From: Beroe forskalii
Lineage: Eukaryota; Ctenophora; Nuda; Beroida; Beroidae
Reading direction: 5' to 3'
DNA length: 64,000 nucleotides
Assembly: GCA_011033025.1 (NCBI GenBank)
Contig: WFMF01000335.1
Location: forward strand, 1 to 64,000
Positions 11,301-25,800 of the stretch are shown piece after piece (the first letter of the stretch is position 1; every line of letters begins with the position of its first letter). A program made the translations under genes and the position numbers. The notes under the pieces are model-generated. The model ran no database searches and was not told where the DNA came from. It worked only from the letters and a program-made list of their open reading frames with translations.

Positions 11301-14300
11301 AGAACACGCTTTAAAGGAGGAACATGTTTGAACTTGAGGAGGCGTTAAGGTTCGTGGGTCTGTCTGTGTTTGTTTGTTTGTGACTCTCTGTTAGTGTTTG
11401 TTTCTTTGTTTGTGAGTGTGACTCTGTGTTTGTGTGTACGTGCCGTGAAGCAAGTTCCTGATCACAGCAGACCAAAGGCGCCCTATTGTTATATTTACCT
11501 GACAGGAAACTCATAACACCATCAATCGTCGTGTATGGTTTGAAGTGCAAACTTACACAACATGAGGCATGTCACGGTCCAATGATAGAGGATTGGAAGT
11601 GATGTCATCATGATGGTTTAAAATGACGAATTCATAGCGTCAAACGAGCTACTTTCTGTGTGCACTAATATATACATGATAAGACATTTGATATAGCCAA
11701 AATGTTAAAGTTATGGTTTAATTCATGATAATATTTACAATGATATGAACAGTTGAATATTATGATGAACAATAATGCCCCTCTGTTTAACAAACAACAT
11801 TTTAACACAAAGTAACACTCTCCCGTTTGCTTCTGTGATAATTTAAACCCTAATTTATTAATTTTCCGTGACAGTGTACAAAAAAATGGGTTTCGTGGAA
11901 AATTCAGAATATTTAAAATGTCAAATTTTATTTACAGCTCAAATTTCAAATATACGACAATCATAATAAATTTCTCTTCGTGGCATTTTCTTCAAGGATT
12001 GTCAGTAAAATTCATACCAACATAGACGGGTCCCGGCAAAATAACCGCATATAATCATAAAATCTATTCACATCAGTGACCTCATAATGAAATAATGCTC
12101 GGTTGATGTTAATTCCGGAGCAATATTTTAAATTACTCAACTCAAAATTACGTCACAAATCGCAAGTTATTTATAATCCCGGAATTAGCTCTTTCTTAAG
12201 ATTAATCATCATAGGGCCCGCAATACTGCTGGATTGAATAATATCATCACGTAACGACAAATTTCAAAGTGGGATTGATTTGCTGCCTAGTAATTGGTTA
12301 AATAGGAATCCTGGATTTGTGGTGAAAAACAATATAGCGAATCATAATCAATCTTACTTCTTCACTTACTCCAACATCATTTCTCCATTAAACTTTCCAC
12401 TTAAAATAATCACTTTCACGTAACCTACTTTCAACACAAAGCTCTCCTCCCCCCTACAAACCCTCCTCTTCCTCCTCTCTCTCTCCTCCAACTCTCTCTA
12501 ACTCTCTTAAGTCGCTGCACAGCGTGCAGGCCTGCATGTGAAACCAGTACCAGGTAATTTCCCTGTTGCCGGAGGGTACACATGAATATATTACCTCCTC
12601 CTTCTCTCCCGGTAATATGCCCCGAGGGTAGCTCCACGCTGGGGGGAACTAATTATATAAATATATATATACGACGGGAGGAAGTGGGGCTCAAAACGCG
12701 CCATTGTGAGCCATGATAGTGACGTCATACGTCTCGGTGAGCCGTGGTTTATGCGCTGCATGAAGTTCTGTAGAAGGGGGTTGCTGCAGTGCTGTGTAAC
12801 GGGGGAATATACACACAAGCGTACAAGCGCACTAACAGACATACACACATACACATACACACATTCCAACCTACACTCGCGCGTACCACAAATATCAACA
12901 TACATACACTGGCGCGCACACTCGAACATGTTCCAACATACACACAAACGCTCAAAAACACTCATACAGAAAAAAACACGTACACACTAAAACATACACA
13001 CACCAAACTGGGGAGGGGCATTTTCTCAAGATTCCCCTGTTTCTTCCTTGAGGGGTCTGGTTGTGCTCTCAGAGGGAATTTAGAGTGTAGACTGGAATAC
13101 CACACAATGAGCAAGGAGCATGTGCTGTAATCAGCAATCTATATTATAGGACTGAAAAGGAGGAGGAATCTCACTTTTCACGGGCCGATATCAAATAGTA
13201 TGTGATTTATCACAAAGAAGAAAATATGGTCAGGGTTTGATGTACGTGTCACGTGAGCTATGCAACGGCGTGGCCGAACGAGACAGAAGAAAAAACACGT
13301 TCAAATTCAAGTCCATCAAAGACAAACATTTTCACGGCCACGATCTTTTCAAGAGGGTCACCTAGGTATATAGACATGACACATCCGAGTGCCACTTCTT
13401 TGCTCGGTGTTTTGTAGATTAAATATAATACGATAGAGTACAAAGACTTTCTACGCGCCGTCCAATGAACATCGAACATCCGTTAATGCAAATTGGTGTG
13501 TCACTTGCTGCTGTCTTAAATATAATATCCCCGGGACGATTATTCCCTATTAAGAGCGAGCAGCTACGAGGAGTCATGTCAAAGACTCTTTAAAAGAGCG
13601 ATTCTGTGAAACCTCCAGCATTCGTGGGATTTTGTGGACTGCTTCAGGATTCTTGGGAATTCGCGAACTGCTTTAATTTAGAACTTTGACAATACCAAGT
13701 GGTTTAAAAAGACCAGGGTGGGTTGTTGTAAAAGACCAGGGTGAGTTGTTGTAAAAGACCAGGGTGGGTTGTTGTAAAAGACCAGGGTGGGTTGTTGTAA
13801 AGACCAGGGTGAGTTGTAGACCAGGGTGGGTTGTTGTAAAAGACCAGGGTGGGTTGTTGTAAAATGACCAGGGTGTTGTAAAAGAGTAATAATATTCTTA
13901 TAGCAGGTGTAGAGACGCACCAACACTCTTATATATCATGAGTAATTAGAGTGGAGATAAGAGCTGTAAATATATTACACATGCTATACACGATCCTCTG
14001 TCACGTGATTCTCGCATTCTCTACACACACACACACACATACATAAATATATATAGGAGTAAGAGTGTGTGTGTGTTCGTGGGCTGAGGCAGCACTGCTA
14101 TGATTTCCAGTGCGGCCCTACTTTCATATTAATTATCTATGTATCATATATGACTTAATTTGGTGACTTCGTGCAGACAGAATCTCACAGCTCCTGAGAT
14201 ATGTTGTTACAGACACACAAACACACTTGGTGGTAGTTATAAGCGAACGAACGAACGGAAGACACAAAAACAAAGTGGAACGTGGGACGCAAAACAACGA

Positions 14301-17300
14301 ACAGTAATATACAAACAATCCTAGAGGGTATATGAGTTACGTCATGTCTACCCTGAACGATGGAAGCAGTGTTCCGCTCAGCATAGATGTTACAAAAATC
14401 TCGTTAAAACGGTTACTATTTGTGTGTTTACTGATAGTTCAAAGACCAAAGTTCGAAAAGTTTGAATCTGTATTTTATGCGGTTTTATGGCGGTTTTTTG
14501 GCTTGAATTTAATTCTGGGTTCAGAGTTCAGTGTTTATATGACTCAAGTTACTCTTTGAATTTTCATCTGGACAAACCACACTGTACAGAAGTGCTGCCA
14601 TCTTTGACCTGGAAGTTCTATGATTTGGTGTGTATGAAGTATGTCTGGCGTACTACGAAGCTAGCAGTTTGAGCAGGTCACGTGTCCCACATTAACTATG
14701 AATATGAGTTTGTACTTTGTAAGTTCACGCAACGAGAAGACTTGTCAACTAGGCGTGAGTTGCGGTCAGGTGTGAAGTAGGTCGGAAGACAGCTTTATCT
14801 GCTGAGCACGGACCGTAGACTGCTTCCCGTGACGTCATTTTCACACCTTATAATAGCGTTTTGATGACAAATCACGGACTACTTCTCCCTCCCAACACCG
14901 CATGTATGTGCAATGTGTGTTGTCAAAGATAAACACACTCTTTCTGAGTAGAGGGTGCACTCTGTGGTACTTGACAACATAATGAGACCCGGGTAAAGCT
15001 GCTGCTGCAAAGGTGTTGATCGGTGAGGGAACCAGATAATGTTATCAGTTAATTGGTGTGTGTGAATGTGTGTTTGAATGTGTGTGAGTGTGTAGGTTAG
15101 TGTGTGAGTTGGTGTACTTAAATGGACTCTGTGGGTTGGTGTAGTGATTAGTGATGGAGTTTGGGAGGGTATAGTACACTCCCATTTGACAGTCAACTCA
15201 AGATCTTCTCTTTCATAACCAGAAGGAGAAGAAGGAGGAGGATTGTGCACACAAAAACATGTGTCTGGCCATTCATTCTGTGTCCCTCACTGACCCTTAT
15301 TATCAGCATTATCATCTGATACCATTGGTATAATTAAAGTCTTAGAGGCTCTCACTTCTTGCACTATTGCGACCTGGGACGAAGGACCAGATTACAGGAG
15401 TTTGGCATTCCTCAATGATAATAATAATAATAGATCAGGAGAAGGAGTATCAGGGACACAGTTAAACAGTTGGGTCTCCCAAAGCACACACTCACCTCAC
15501 TTCTTTATTATAATCGACCAGTAATAATCCATGCTAATCTGCGAGATGTACGCGAGACGTAGCGGTGACTTGCAATGAAAACGAACCAATGGGAGGGAAG
15601 GACGGGGGTCAGACAACCAATGACAAAGGCTCTGACAGGCCACGTGGGAGTGATGAGGGAGCAGGATTAGGGTGCAACAATAAACATACTTTTATATTGC
15701 CCTCCCCCTCCATGATATTATATACCGGATGATTGGCCGCTTGACAGCAGGTGATTCCTGTATGATAGAACATGCGGGACTCAAGTGTGTGTCTGGGTGT
15801 TTGTGCGTGTGTTTGTGCGGGTATAATTGTGCTGGTTTGCGAGGGAAAGTGGGCTACTACTGGACAATTTTTTGGATTCAAAAGCTCACATGCCAAGAGT
15901 TCACATCTTGAGTTTTTACCTGAGCCATGCATTCATGCAGCATCACTCCATACCACAATCATTACTACTGAGCTTACAGCAACACCACTCACTTCATGTC
16001 TCATGATATTAATCGCTCATTTCACTCACTCACTATATCACTCACTCACTCACTCTACCACTCATTTCACTCACTCACTCACTCGCTCTACCAATCATTC
16101 CACTTACCCAGTCGCCCACTCACTCAGTCATTTTAACCCAATAGCTCTATCACTCATTTCACTCACCGTCTCGTCAGTCACTCCATCACTTCAAACACCA
16201 CAACCCATATGATGATTGGAAATATAACATCATTACATTCACCTGTGCGATTCCGACAAATTATCTTAGTGATACAAAACCAATGACAACATACACAATA
16301 CACATGTACAATAGACGCAAAGGATTTAATCTATCAAATGAAATCCGGTACCGAGTGTATGACGAGTTTTAAGATGATTGATAGGCGCATTATATCCACG
16401 TCATTATCTGGACTCAGAATAGTGACTTAAGGACAACCAAACTGAACCAGCTTTTCATAGCTCGGGCATTACGTAATGAAGGTGTAAGTAGTGTGTCGTA
16501 TTGCTGGAAATTATACAACGCTGTCTATGAATGAACGTGTTATGGTTCATGTTATGTTGCCATTTGCAAACCTGAGATATGGACGGATCAGACTACAGCA
16601 ATTCTGTGCTGTAGTGCGTAGATTAAAATACAACCACAGAAATGCTTTGAATTTGAATTTGAATATCATTTTACAGCTACATATCCTAACTTTGTGATCC
16701 GCGTCTTTGTGTCTGAATTGCAGTACATTTGACCGTAAAGCACCCCATATTTCAACTCAATAAAAATTCTTATAACCAAAAAGCGTTAAATTACATATTC
16801 TCTATGTGACTAATCACCACGCGGGATGAGAACATACGATAAATGCGGAACGCAAGCATATGTGACACTGAGAACGAATGATTGCATTCCAACCAAGTGG
16901 AGGGTCTCAGGAAGGAATTATTGCAATAATTTGATGGCTTTAGATACGCGAGAAATATTGTAATAATATAGAATTTATTATAAACCCTCGATATATAGGC
17001 ACAGTGGACTAGCAGCGGCGATCAGCGTACTCTAGATCTCAGAATGCGCCGGACACCGTGTCTTTATCAAACCTCAAATGTTGGTTCCTTCGTCACACGG
17101 CACCGCCTACTTTTCGAGCACGGAGTTAATAAGAAACTTTGTCAAGCAATATAGGTGACATCGTTTATACCATATATGGAAGTAAGTTTTTATAAGCTCC
17201 CACACCGTCGTGAGCGCAAGCTATCAGAGCGAGAGAGACATCGTGTTATGGTGGGTATATATAAAATACTGCTAAATAACCTGCGCGGTTTAGAGCACTT

Positions 17301-20300
17301 TAACTCCTTTGGAGCTCATATTCGGAGACCCTTGGAGGAGAGAGTGAGAGCGAGCATTTAACGGGGAAGGCAGTTTTCTAATTCAGGAATTATATCGCGA
17401 TTATAACATACGATTTCCAGCCTTTCCGTGTAGAGCGAAATCACCTCATTTCATCCTGTATTAAAAACACGGAGCAGAGTACCTAATTTAATAATGCAAA
17501 ACGTGTAATTCTTAGGAACCCAGGGAACAGGCCATGTTATTTTAAGGTATGTGTTGTGAAATATTTGGTGCATGTACCGTACGGGTGTATCGATTACCCC
17601 CGTATAAGATTTACAGTCCTCTTCGCCCCTCGAGGGTTGATGCGTGGCAATGTTTCCACCCAGATCTGATGTTAATGAGATTATCACCCAGTGCAATTAG
17701 TGCAAGGACACTAAATGAGAATAAATAAGAAGGGAGAAACTCCTTTTTTCCCCATGGGCTGATTAGATTTCAATAAGCAACACTTATTTGTTACCGCAGG
17801 AGTGAATCACCTCTCACATCATTAGCCGCAATCCAATTAGACCTCCAATTAATGTCATGTAGAGCTATAGTGCGGGGTGTAACACTTGAAATCGGATCAA
17901 AGTGGAAGCAATTTCATCTAGGCGTGACCCTTCCCCTGCGAGCTGTGTAGCTTTACAGCCATCCATTGGCGTGTAATTTCAGCCAACTAAATTACCATGA
18001 TTCCCGGTGAATTGGGCAGTATAAACTGATTACAGGCATGATATAATAATGGCTACTTTGTCGGCTGAGTACAATACTTCGCTCCGGCAATATAATTATT
18101 ATTATTATGGGATGATGTAATCCTTGAAATATATGCCACTACACCCAAAGTTCCGTGATACGCCCTCTCTAAAGCGGAAGATGGCATAATTATTGCGGAT
18201 AAAGGGATGGAAATGTCCGGCTTCTTATTGTTTGTATTGGGTGTGTTATTTTGTAGCTAAATAAACAAAAAGGAAAGGCTTTTATACTGTAATTCTTCTG
18301 TGAATTACTGAAGAACATTTTACTGAGAATTCATTAAATGTACCACGTAACCTGGAATTTCAAGTAATTAAGTGACTTGTTTGGTGCCAGTGACAGAAAG
18401 TTGCACGGAGAAATTTTGCAAGTTACTTATCGTAAGGAAAAATCTGCCAATAATTAAATGCATATTATCGGATAATTGTCTAAAACATTTTAACCGGGAA
18501 CAATTTGTTCTCGGTGATAAGCTAGATGACAGTGTGGAGTTTTATTCTCACCGAATAATTCGATTTGAAAAACAGTGTAGAATTGGCGAAGAATCCGCTC
18601 TAAAATCCGCTCCAAAACATTGTCGGATTTCCTCATTCCCGCCTGGTCATGATTACCTCATGAAAATTCGATTTAACGTGTTCACAGTTATTACAAAACA
18701 GCCAGGAATTGCGACAAATGCCATAAATTTAAGCGTTTCTCACCAATCGTATTACAGAAAGATTGCTTCCCCTTTGAATAATAGTCAGCTACAGTACGAG
18801 GATAGTGAAACTATCATATCGCTTTCCGAGACAATACGTAATATCACTTACGTATGGCGTTTCAATTACCAAATTAATTTCCTACAATCAATAAAAATAT
18901 CGGTAAATATCTACATAAACCGAGATCTTTGTGGATCCCCCACACTATATTATATAACCAGCTCAACACCCCTTAGAGTCGATCTCATATATTGTCTCAC
19001 ACGCTCTGTGGTGTAGCTCTCGCTCTCATTTTCTGATAGGAAAGTCTACGGAAAATACACTCAGTTTTTTTTATAAGAAACTTATTGAAATCCTAGGCTA
19101 CAAGTTTCTTATTTTTTCACGATTTTGAGCCTAAAAGTTTCTTAATCGGTTTCTTAATTCTACATACCGACATACCATTACGAAAAAATGACTACGAAAT
19201 TTCCAACATAGGAACCTACTGTGTAGACTGTAGTTGAGGATTAGAATCGAACCTTCTGATATTTTCAGTTAAATTATACACTTTTAAGCATGTAGGTACC
19301 TATCTTAAAAGATTTGTGCAGCTGTATACAATAATGTTCAGGGATCTTCATCAAATGTTCTTCCAAAAAAGTTTGAAATTTTGAAATTTAGATAATATCT
19401 AAATCCTATAATGCTTGGAACTTTTGGAAATAGATATGGAACTGTAATAGTGTCCTGTCGCAACAACAATTTCTAAATTTCAGTTTTGTGCTTTAGTATC
19501 TGGCATGTTACTTTAAACCGAAAAAATCATGAAAGATTCATTTTAAATTTCTATTCTATATTATGATCAATTATCACATATCCAGTGTAATACTGTAATA
19601 GAAGTTCAATAAAGTACTAGATTAGTTTCGGAATGTTCACAATCAAAAATGAGGGTCTGGGGCGCAGCCCCATAAATAACGTATCATGTTAAAGAATTTC
19701 AGTTGCAATAAGTTTTTATACACAAATTTCAAAATTCTAGGCTAGAAGTTTCTTAATTTCTTAATTGTAAAATCAGTGAAGTTTCTTAATTTTCCGAAAT
19801 TCTAGGCTAAGTTTCTTAAATTTTCGGAAATCCTAGGCTAAGTTTCTTATAGACAGTTTCTTATAAAAAAAAACTGAGTGTACACCGGCACAACGAGCAA
19901 ACCTGACATGCAATCAACAGATTAACACGGGGTTTATAAATTGGGAGAGTATATTTCTAAGCAAGAGCAACAGTAGTGGTAGCAGTATAATAATAACATA
20001 CTGACATGGTTCTCATCAAAGAGCCTCAGACTCCCGGCACCAGACCGCTAGGTGACCATCAGACAGGCGGACAGTACACATAAATACTTATTAATTGAAT
20101 CTTGATTTGATATATATATTCTGTGGAGGCAGTATTGGTACACATACTGAGACCGAAGGGAGGGATCTGAGTTTTAACACAGTGATTTGTTCTTACACAC
20201 AGCGTTGTTTTAAAGGTGTATTATCTAAAGTGATGAGCTGTAGAGGATGATCAAATGAGTACATAATAAACATGCACATTTCAAGCAAGATTGTACATTG

Positions 20301-21941
20301 TACAAGGTCTATAACATTCCAGACTGAAATTAACAATAGGAGTGACAATCCATTTTCAAACCTTTCATCCTTGGGACCATGAAATATCAATGAACACGAT
20401 GAAAGACAAAAATGATAGAGATCTGTTAAAAATTAGCCATGAAAGTTGGGTACACAAATATTTTTATTTTGACCGCAGAAGATTTCCGGGTGCAATTTCC
20501 CAAACATGACACATGGAACCTGGCACGGGATATCAGTGAATGTGATAGGAACTAGACTCATTCATTCCGTTACGGATGGGTGGAAAAGGACAGGATGTCT
20601 CAAAATAAATGTAAGTAACGTGATTAGCAAGCATTTGTGTGAATCCCTGTACACCGAGAATGTTTTAAAATGTCTGGATTTTAATCGCTATATTATGACA
20701 TTTTATATACCGGTAATTTCTGTTCCTCCTACATCAACATTTAAATTCAATGTGTTGCGAATCAGCATTTCTTGGAACCGAATTATTTTTGAAATGCTGA
20801 TGTGATGCAAAAACGTCATGCTGAAAACAGTGGACATCCGATATTTTCAAATTATGTACCCACCTAGGTTTTTGTCAATTTTATTAGGAGTCAAAAGTTC
20901 TATTTTTAACGATGCAATACCGAAATACAGAATATTTACTTTGTGTGTGGCATCTCAGAATAAAACCCCCGGTTTTGACACCTCACGTTTTTCAAACCAA
21001 TAAAAAAACTCCGATAAATTTTGGTGGCCGAAAAGAATTCTTCTCGAAGAGTCAATACTAAATTAGATGGTTGAAAAAGTGAGATCATATTTCACACAGA
21101 AAGAACACTACTCACCTTGTCTCCGTCAAAACTTTCGTCAGAAGCCTGAGGACTAGAACAATATCCAGAACTTGTAGTTGATCCGGTCTTGGCAAACATC
21201 TTCATCTGAAGAAGTGAAGAAATACTTTAGAAGATTCGGGGTAAATCTACCAAATGAGCGCATAGTTATCTAACTTGGTATTTCAAACCTTCTACAGCCT
21301 AGTAAAATTAATCTTGGTGCAATTTTCCATGCTACATACTGTTCCATATAAACCCATAACCATTCTTCGATCAAACTTTGGATTTAAGAGCAATATGCCA
21401 ATTAGACCATGACACAAGCTTCATAATCTAAATGGACTAAATAATTATCTATAATAGCTCACTCCCAATCCATCACTGAATTATCCAAAACCACCAATTT
21501 TTGGTTTGAAGGAAAATCATCAAATTGCAAATGAATTTAGTATTCCACGACCAAAGTTAACTGATGTCAACTTGTACACATTTCTCATATTCTGATATTG
21601 ATACCAGCAATAAAACCAAACATGGGCAGCAACTTGAAGAATTAAGATAGAATTGAAGATGAATTGTCTGAATAATCATCGCAGAGTGACCAATTTGAGT
21701 TGAAGAAATAGCCAAGGTAGAATTTGTCACGTCAATTGTAGCCATTCCCTATTACCAGTCGATCATGTTCAAAGGAATGGACTTTTGCTCCATTTATGGA
21801 CACTTCAGAACAATGGTATCTTGGTTTCAATATGAAGATTGAAGAAACAATATGAAATAGTTAGTGGGGCTCGAATAATATACTTACGTCATCTCCAAAA
21901 GTATCCGGTGAATGACTTTGTTGACTAGCGGTAAGAATCAT
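8260..21941 (-). CDS. Gene X, right copy: three 5' exons of an unrecognised gene
   Basis: Exons: 21,888-21,941 (ATG start, 18 codons, donor GTAAGT), 21,116-21,205 (30 codons, donor GTGAGT) and probably 8,260-8,396 (45 codons plus 2 nt, acceptor GTGTTTCAG, donor GTCAGT). The phases fit: both joins are phase 0. The predicted 93 residues are Ser/Thr-rich and acidic at first (SSPQASDESFDGDK). They continue LDYFGSSSYKMWGD, then a helical-looking stretch HIAHNILSQLFEEE. There is no signal peptide and no recognised domain. This could be the disordered N-terminus of a regulatory protein, but that is a guess. Exon 3 is assigned by strand, phase and position only. The remaining exons were not found. 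Confidence 0.5.
12828..13010. repeat. CA-rich microsatellite tract
   Basis: Degenerate ACACA/CATACA runs extend over about 180 bp and produce spurious open frames on both strands. A second pure (CA)n stretch lies at about 14,025-14,040. Confidence 0.8.
13709..13885. repeat. Minisatellite, about 23-bp unit
   Basis: Six to eight copies of GACCAGGGTGGGTTGTTGTA with AAA spacers and some shortened units. Confidence 0.85.
16018..16175. repeat. CACT-rich microsatellite
   Basis: Imperfect (CACT)n with interspersed CATTT and CTACC variants. Confidence 0.75.
19058..19880. mobile_element. TA-flanked MITE, 823 bp, absent from the left arm
   Basis: Terminal inverted repeats begin CACTCAGTTTTTTTTATAAG and end with the complementary CTTATAAAAAAAAACTGAGTG, flanked by TA on both sides. 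The left arm shows the empty site with a single TA (GGAAAATACACCGG). No transposase frame is present, but internal repeats of CTAGGCTAAGTTTCTTA occur. TA duplication is typical of Tc1/mariner-type integration, so this is probably a non-autonomous member. Confidence 0.85.
21116..21205 (-). CDS. Gene X exon 2 (right copy, intact donor)
   Basis: The acceptor is CTTCTTCAG and the exon has 30 codons from MKMFAKTG to DGDK with the consensus donor GTGAGTAG. It joins exon 1 in phase 0. The left-arm copy keeps the acceptor and frame but not the donor. Confidence 0.62.
21888..21941 (-). CDS. Gene X exon 1 (right copy)
   Basis: The ATG at 21,939-21,941 opens 18 codons ending FGDD, followed by the donor GTAAGTATA. 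The same ATG, frame and donor are conserved in the left arm at 3,124-3,177. This is the main reason to take it as a real coding start. Confidence 0.6.
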
Positions 21942-22848
21942 CTTTCTTGAAATCGTAACAAAGGACAAAAACGAGCGAATGATTTATGCCATCGACGGAG
22001 AGTCAAAATCAGAATGGATTTATCCAACGCGATTTTACCGCGAAAATGGTTATTCAAAGCGCATACTCGAAGTATATTTACAAATGTGCGCGGCGCGTAC
22101 AATTTGAATAGATGAATTTCACCCACCCTTCTCTTGCCGCGAACTTTGTGCGAAAAACCAGGTTCCTGGTTAGGGCAAAGCCATTCTCTATTGTCTGGTA
22201 ATGCCAGACCCGCTGATACAGCCGCAAAGCGTCGCTCGGGATCACGGGATGGTCTATTAATCTATTATCGATATTCGTATAGCTACGATTCCCCTAACCA
22301 GGGGTGGTTTAGTCGACGGACGTTGCCCCGTCTATTGATGGATTTCTCCCATCCCTGCGCGCAACACTCGGAGGTTTGGAGGGTCGCGGAAAATCTTGTG
22401 TGCGCGGCGGAGGGTAGGGTAACATCCTACAACCCCGTCTATTTCTTCTGACTGGATGGCTATCAAGGGCGAGGTTGCAAAGTGACGTCCAAACTCCAAA
22501 TGTGGAACGTTGCGCCGCGCGCGAGGGTAGGGTAACATCCTACGATGGTTTAGCGCTTGCCGCGCACTCCGTGCGCGTAACCAGGGTCCTGGTTAGGGCA
22601 ATCTAGGACCTTGCCAGGCGTTGCATGGGACAGACAACGTCTGGCAAGTCGATGACCCTTCAATTCCCCTAACCGGCACGGGCGCGCGCACCTCGATATA
22701 GGATGTTACCCTAGTCCCTATAATAGTCGATGCGCGTCGTAACTAATTATCGCGCGCGCTGAAAATATCCCGCGCATTGGATTCATCGTGGATGGTTTAC
22801 ATAACATGAATTGCACCGCGGCTGCACGATATGTCATTATGCAGTAAA

Positions 22849-25800
22849 AAGAGCCGGTGCTCACGAGCAGCAAGCATTATCAAACGGGGTACAAGGAGCC
22901 GGTGCTCACAGATTCACAAGCAATTAGCCAAATCAAATGGAGTAGATAGAGCCGGGCCCATAGAGTCACAAGCAGCAAGCATTATCAAACGGGGCAGATA
23001 GAGCCGGGCCCACAGGCCAGAGTCACCTGCAGCAAGCATAATCAAATGGAGTAGATAGAGCCGGGCACACAGAGTCTCCTGCAGCAAGTATAATCAAATG
23101 GAGTAGACAGAGCCGGGCCCACAGGCCAGAGTCACCTGCAGCAAGCATAATCAAATGGATTAGATAGAGCCGGGCACACAGAGTCTCCTGCAGCAAACAT
23201 AATCAAATGGAGTAGATAGAGCCGGGCACCAGAGTCTCCTGCAGCAAACATAATCAAATGGAGTAAATAGAGCTGGGTCCGAAGAGTCACAAGCAGCAAG
23301 CATAATTAAATGGACTAGACAGAGTCGGGCACACAGATTCTCCTGCAGCATTAAGCATAATCAAATGGGGTTCATAGAGTCGGGCACACAGAATCTCCTG
23401 CAGCAAGCATAATCAAATGGGGTAGATAGAGCCGGGCCCACAGAGTCACCTGCAGCAAGCATAATCAAATGGGGTAGATAGAGCCGGGCCCACAGAGTCA
23501 CCTGCAGCAAGCATAATCAAATGGATTAGATAGAGCCGGGCACACAGAGTGTCCTGCAGCAAGCATAATCAAATGGGGTTCATAGAGCCGGGCACACAGA
23601 GTGTCCTGCAGCAAGCATAATCAAATGGAGTAAATAGAGCCGGGTCCACAGAGTCACTTGCAGCAAGCATAATCAAATGGAGTAGATAGAGCCGGGCACA
23701 CTGAGTCTCCTGCAGCAAGTATAATCAAATGGAGTAGACAGAGCCGGGCCCACAGGCCAGAGTCACCTGCAGCAAGCATAATCAAATGGAGTAGACAGAG
23801 CCGGGCACACAGAGTAACCTGCAGCAAGCATAATCAAATGGAGTAAATAGAGCTGGGTCCGAAGAGTCACAAGCAGCAAGCATGATAAAATGGAGTAGAC
23901 AGAGCCGGGCCCACAGAGTCTCCTGCAGCAAGCATAATTAAATGGAGTAAATAGAGCTGGGTCCGAAGAGTCACATGCAGCAAGCATGACAAAATGGAGT
24001 AGACAGAGCCTGGCCCACAGAGTAACATGCAGCAAGCATAATCAAATGGAGTAAATAGAGCCGGGCCCACAGAGTCACCTGCAGCAAGCATAATCAAATG
24101 GAGTAGACAGAGCCGGGCACACAGAGTAACCTGCAGCAAGCATAATCAAATGGAGTAAATAGAGCCGGGCCCACAGAGTCACAAGCAGCAAGCATGATAA
24201 AATGGAGTAGACAGAGCCGGGCCCACAGAGTCTCCTGCAGCAAGCATAATTAAATGGAGTAGATAGAGCCGGGCACACAGAGTGTCCTGCAGCAAGCATA
24301 ATCAAATGTGAAATGGGGTTCATAGAGCCGGGCACACAGAGTTTCCTGCAGCAAGCATAATCAAATGGAGTAAATAGAGCTGGGTCCGAACAGTCACAAG
24401 CAGCAAGCATAATCAAATGGAGTAGACAGAGCCGGGCACACAGAGTAACCTGCAGCAAGCATAATCAAATGGAGTAAATAGAGCCGGGCCCACAGAGTCA
24501 CTTGCAGCAAGCATAATCAAATGGAGTAGATAGAGCCGGGCACACTGAGTCTCTTGCAGCAAGCATAATCAAATGGAGTAGATAGAGCCGGGCACACAGA
24601 GTGTCCTGCAGCAAGTATAATCAAATGGAGTAGATAGAGCCGGGTCCACAGATTCTCCTGCAGCAAGCATAATCAAATGGAGTAAATAGAGCCGGGCCCA
24701 CAGAGTCACAAGCAACAAGCATAATCAAATGGGGTAGATAGAGCCGGGCCCACAGATTCTCCTGCAGCAAGCATAATCAAATGGGGTAGATAGAGCCGGG
24801 CACACAGAGTAACCTGCAGCAAGCATAATCAAATGGAGTAAATAGAGCCGGGCCCACAGAGTCACAAGCAACAAGCATAATCAAATGGGGTAGATAGAGC
24901 CAGGCCCACAGATTCTCCTGCAGCAAGCATAATCAAATGGGGTAGATAGAGCCGGGCACACAGAGTAACCTGCAGCAAGCATAATCAAATGGAGTAAATA
25001 GAGCCGGGCCCACAGAGTTACAAGCAGCAAGCATAATCAAATGGAGTAGATAGAGCCGGGCCCACAGAGTAACCTGCAGCAAGCATAATCAAATGCCCAA
25101 ATGGAGTAGATAGAGTCGGGCACACTGAGTCACCTGCAGGAAGCATAATCAAATGGGGTAGATAGAGCCGGGCCCACAGAGTCACTCGCAGCAAGCATAA
25201 TCAAATGGGGTAGATAGAGCCGGGCCCACAGATTCTCCTGCAGCAAGCATAATCAAATGGGGTAGATAGAGCCGGGCACACAGAGTAACCTGCAGCAAGC
25301 ATAATCAAATGGAGTAAATAGAGCCGGGCCCACAGAGTCACTTGCAGCAAGCATAATCAAATGGAGTAGATAGAGCTGGGCACACTGAGTCACTTGCAAC
25401 AAGCATAATCAAATGGAGTAGATAGAGCCGGGCCCACAGAGTCTCCTGCAGCAAGCATAATCAAATGGAGTAGACAGAGCTGGGCACACTGAGTCTCCTG
25501 CAGCAAGCATAATCAAATGGAGTAGACAGAGCCGGGCCCACAGATTCTCCTGCAGCATTAAGCATAATCAAATGGGATAGACAGAGCCGGGCCCACAGAG
25601 TCTCCTGCAGCAGCAAGCATAATCAAATGGAGTAAATAGAGCCGGGCCCACAGAGTCACTTGCAGCAAGCATAATCAAATGGAGTAGATAGAGCTGGGCA
25701 CACTGAGTCACTTGCAACAAGCATAATCAAATGGAGTAGATAGAGCCGGGCCCACAGAGTCTCCTGCAGCAAGCATAATCAAATGGAGTAGACAGAGCTG

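Larger units (their letters stand above)
8397..18802. other. Gene X intron 2 / spacer, no convincing genes
   Basis: About 10 kb of AT-rich DNA with microsatellites and short tandem repeats. Several short open frames (for example near 11,311-11,550, 13,258-13,479 and 17,155-17,361) have no recognisable homology or supported splice sites. CCAAT-like and E-box words occur near 15,580-15,650 without a gene to attach them to. Confidence 0.45.

Noticed and set aside
12591..13130. Overlapping open frames on both strands with Thr/His or Val/Cys runs
   Set aside because: They are reading frames of the CA-rich microsatellite.
13258..13479. 73-codon minus frame (KSLYSIVLYLIYKTPSKEV)
   Set aside because: No recognised family and no supported splice sites; it could be a relic but cannot be supported.
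18372..19016. 214-codon plus-strand open frame, the longest in the window
   Set aside because: It crosses the duplication breakpoint at 18,803, so half of it is arm sequence and half spacer; no recognised domain and no conservation in the left arm.
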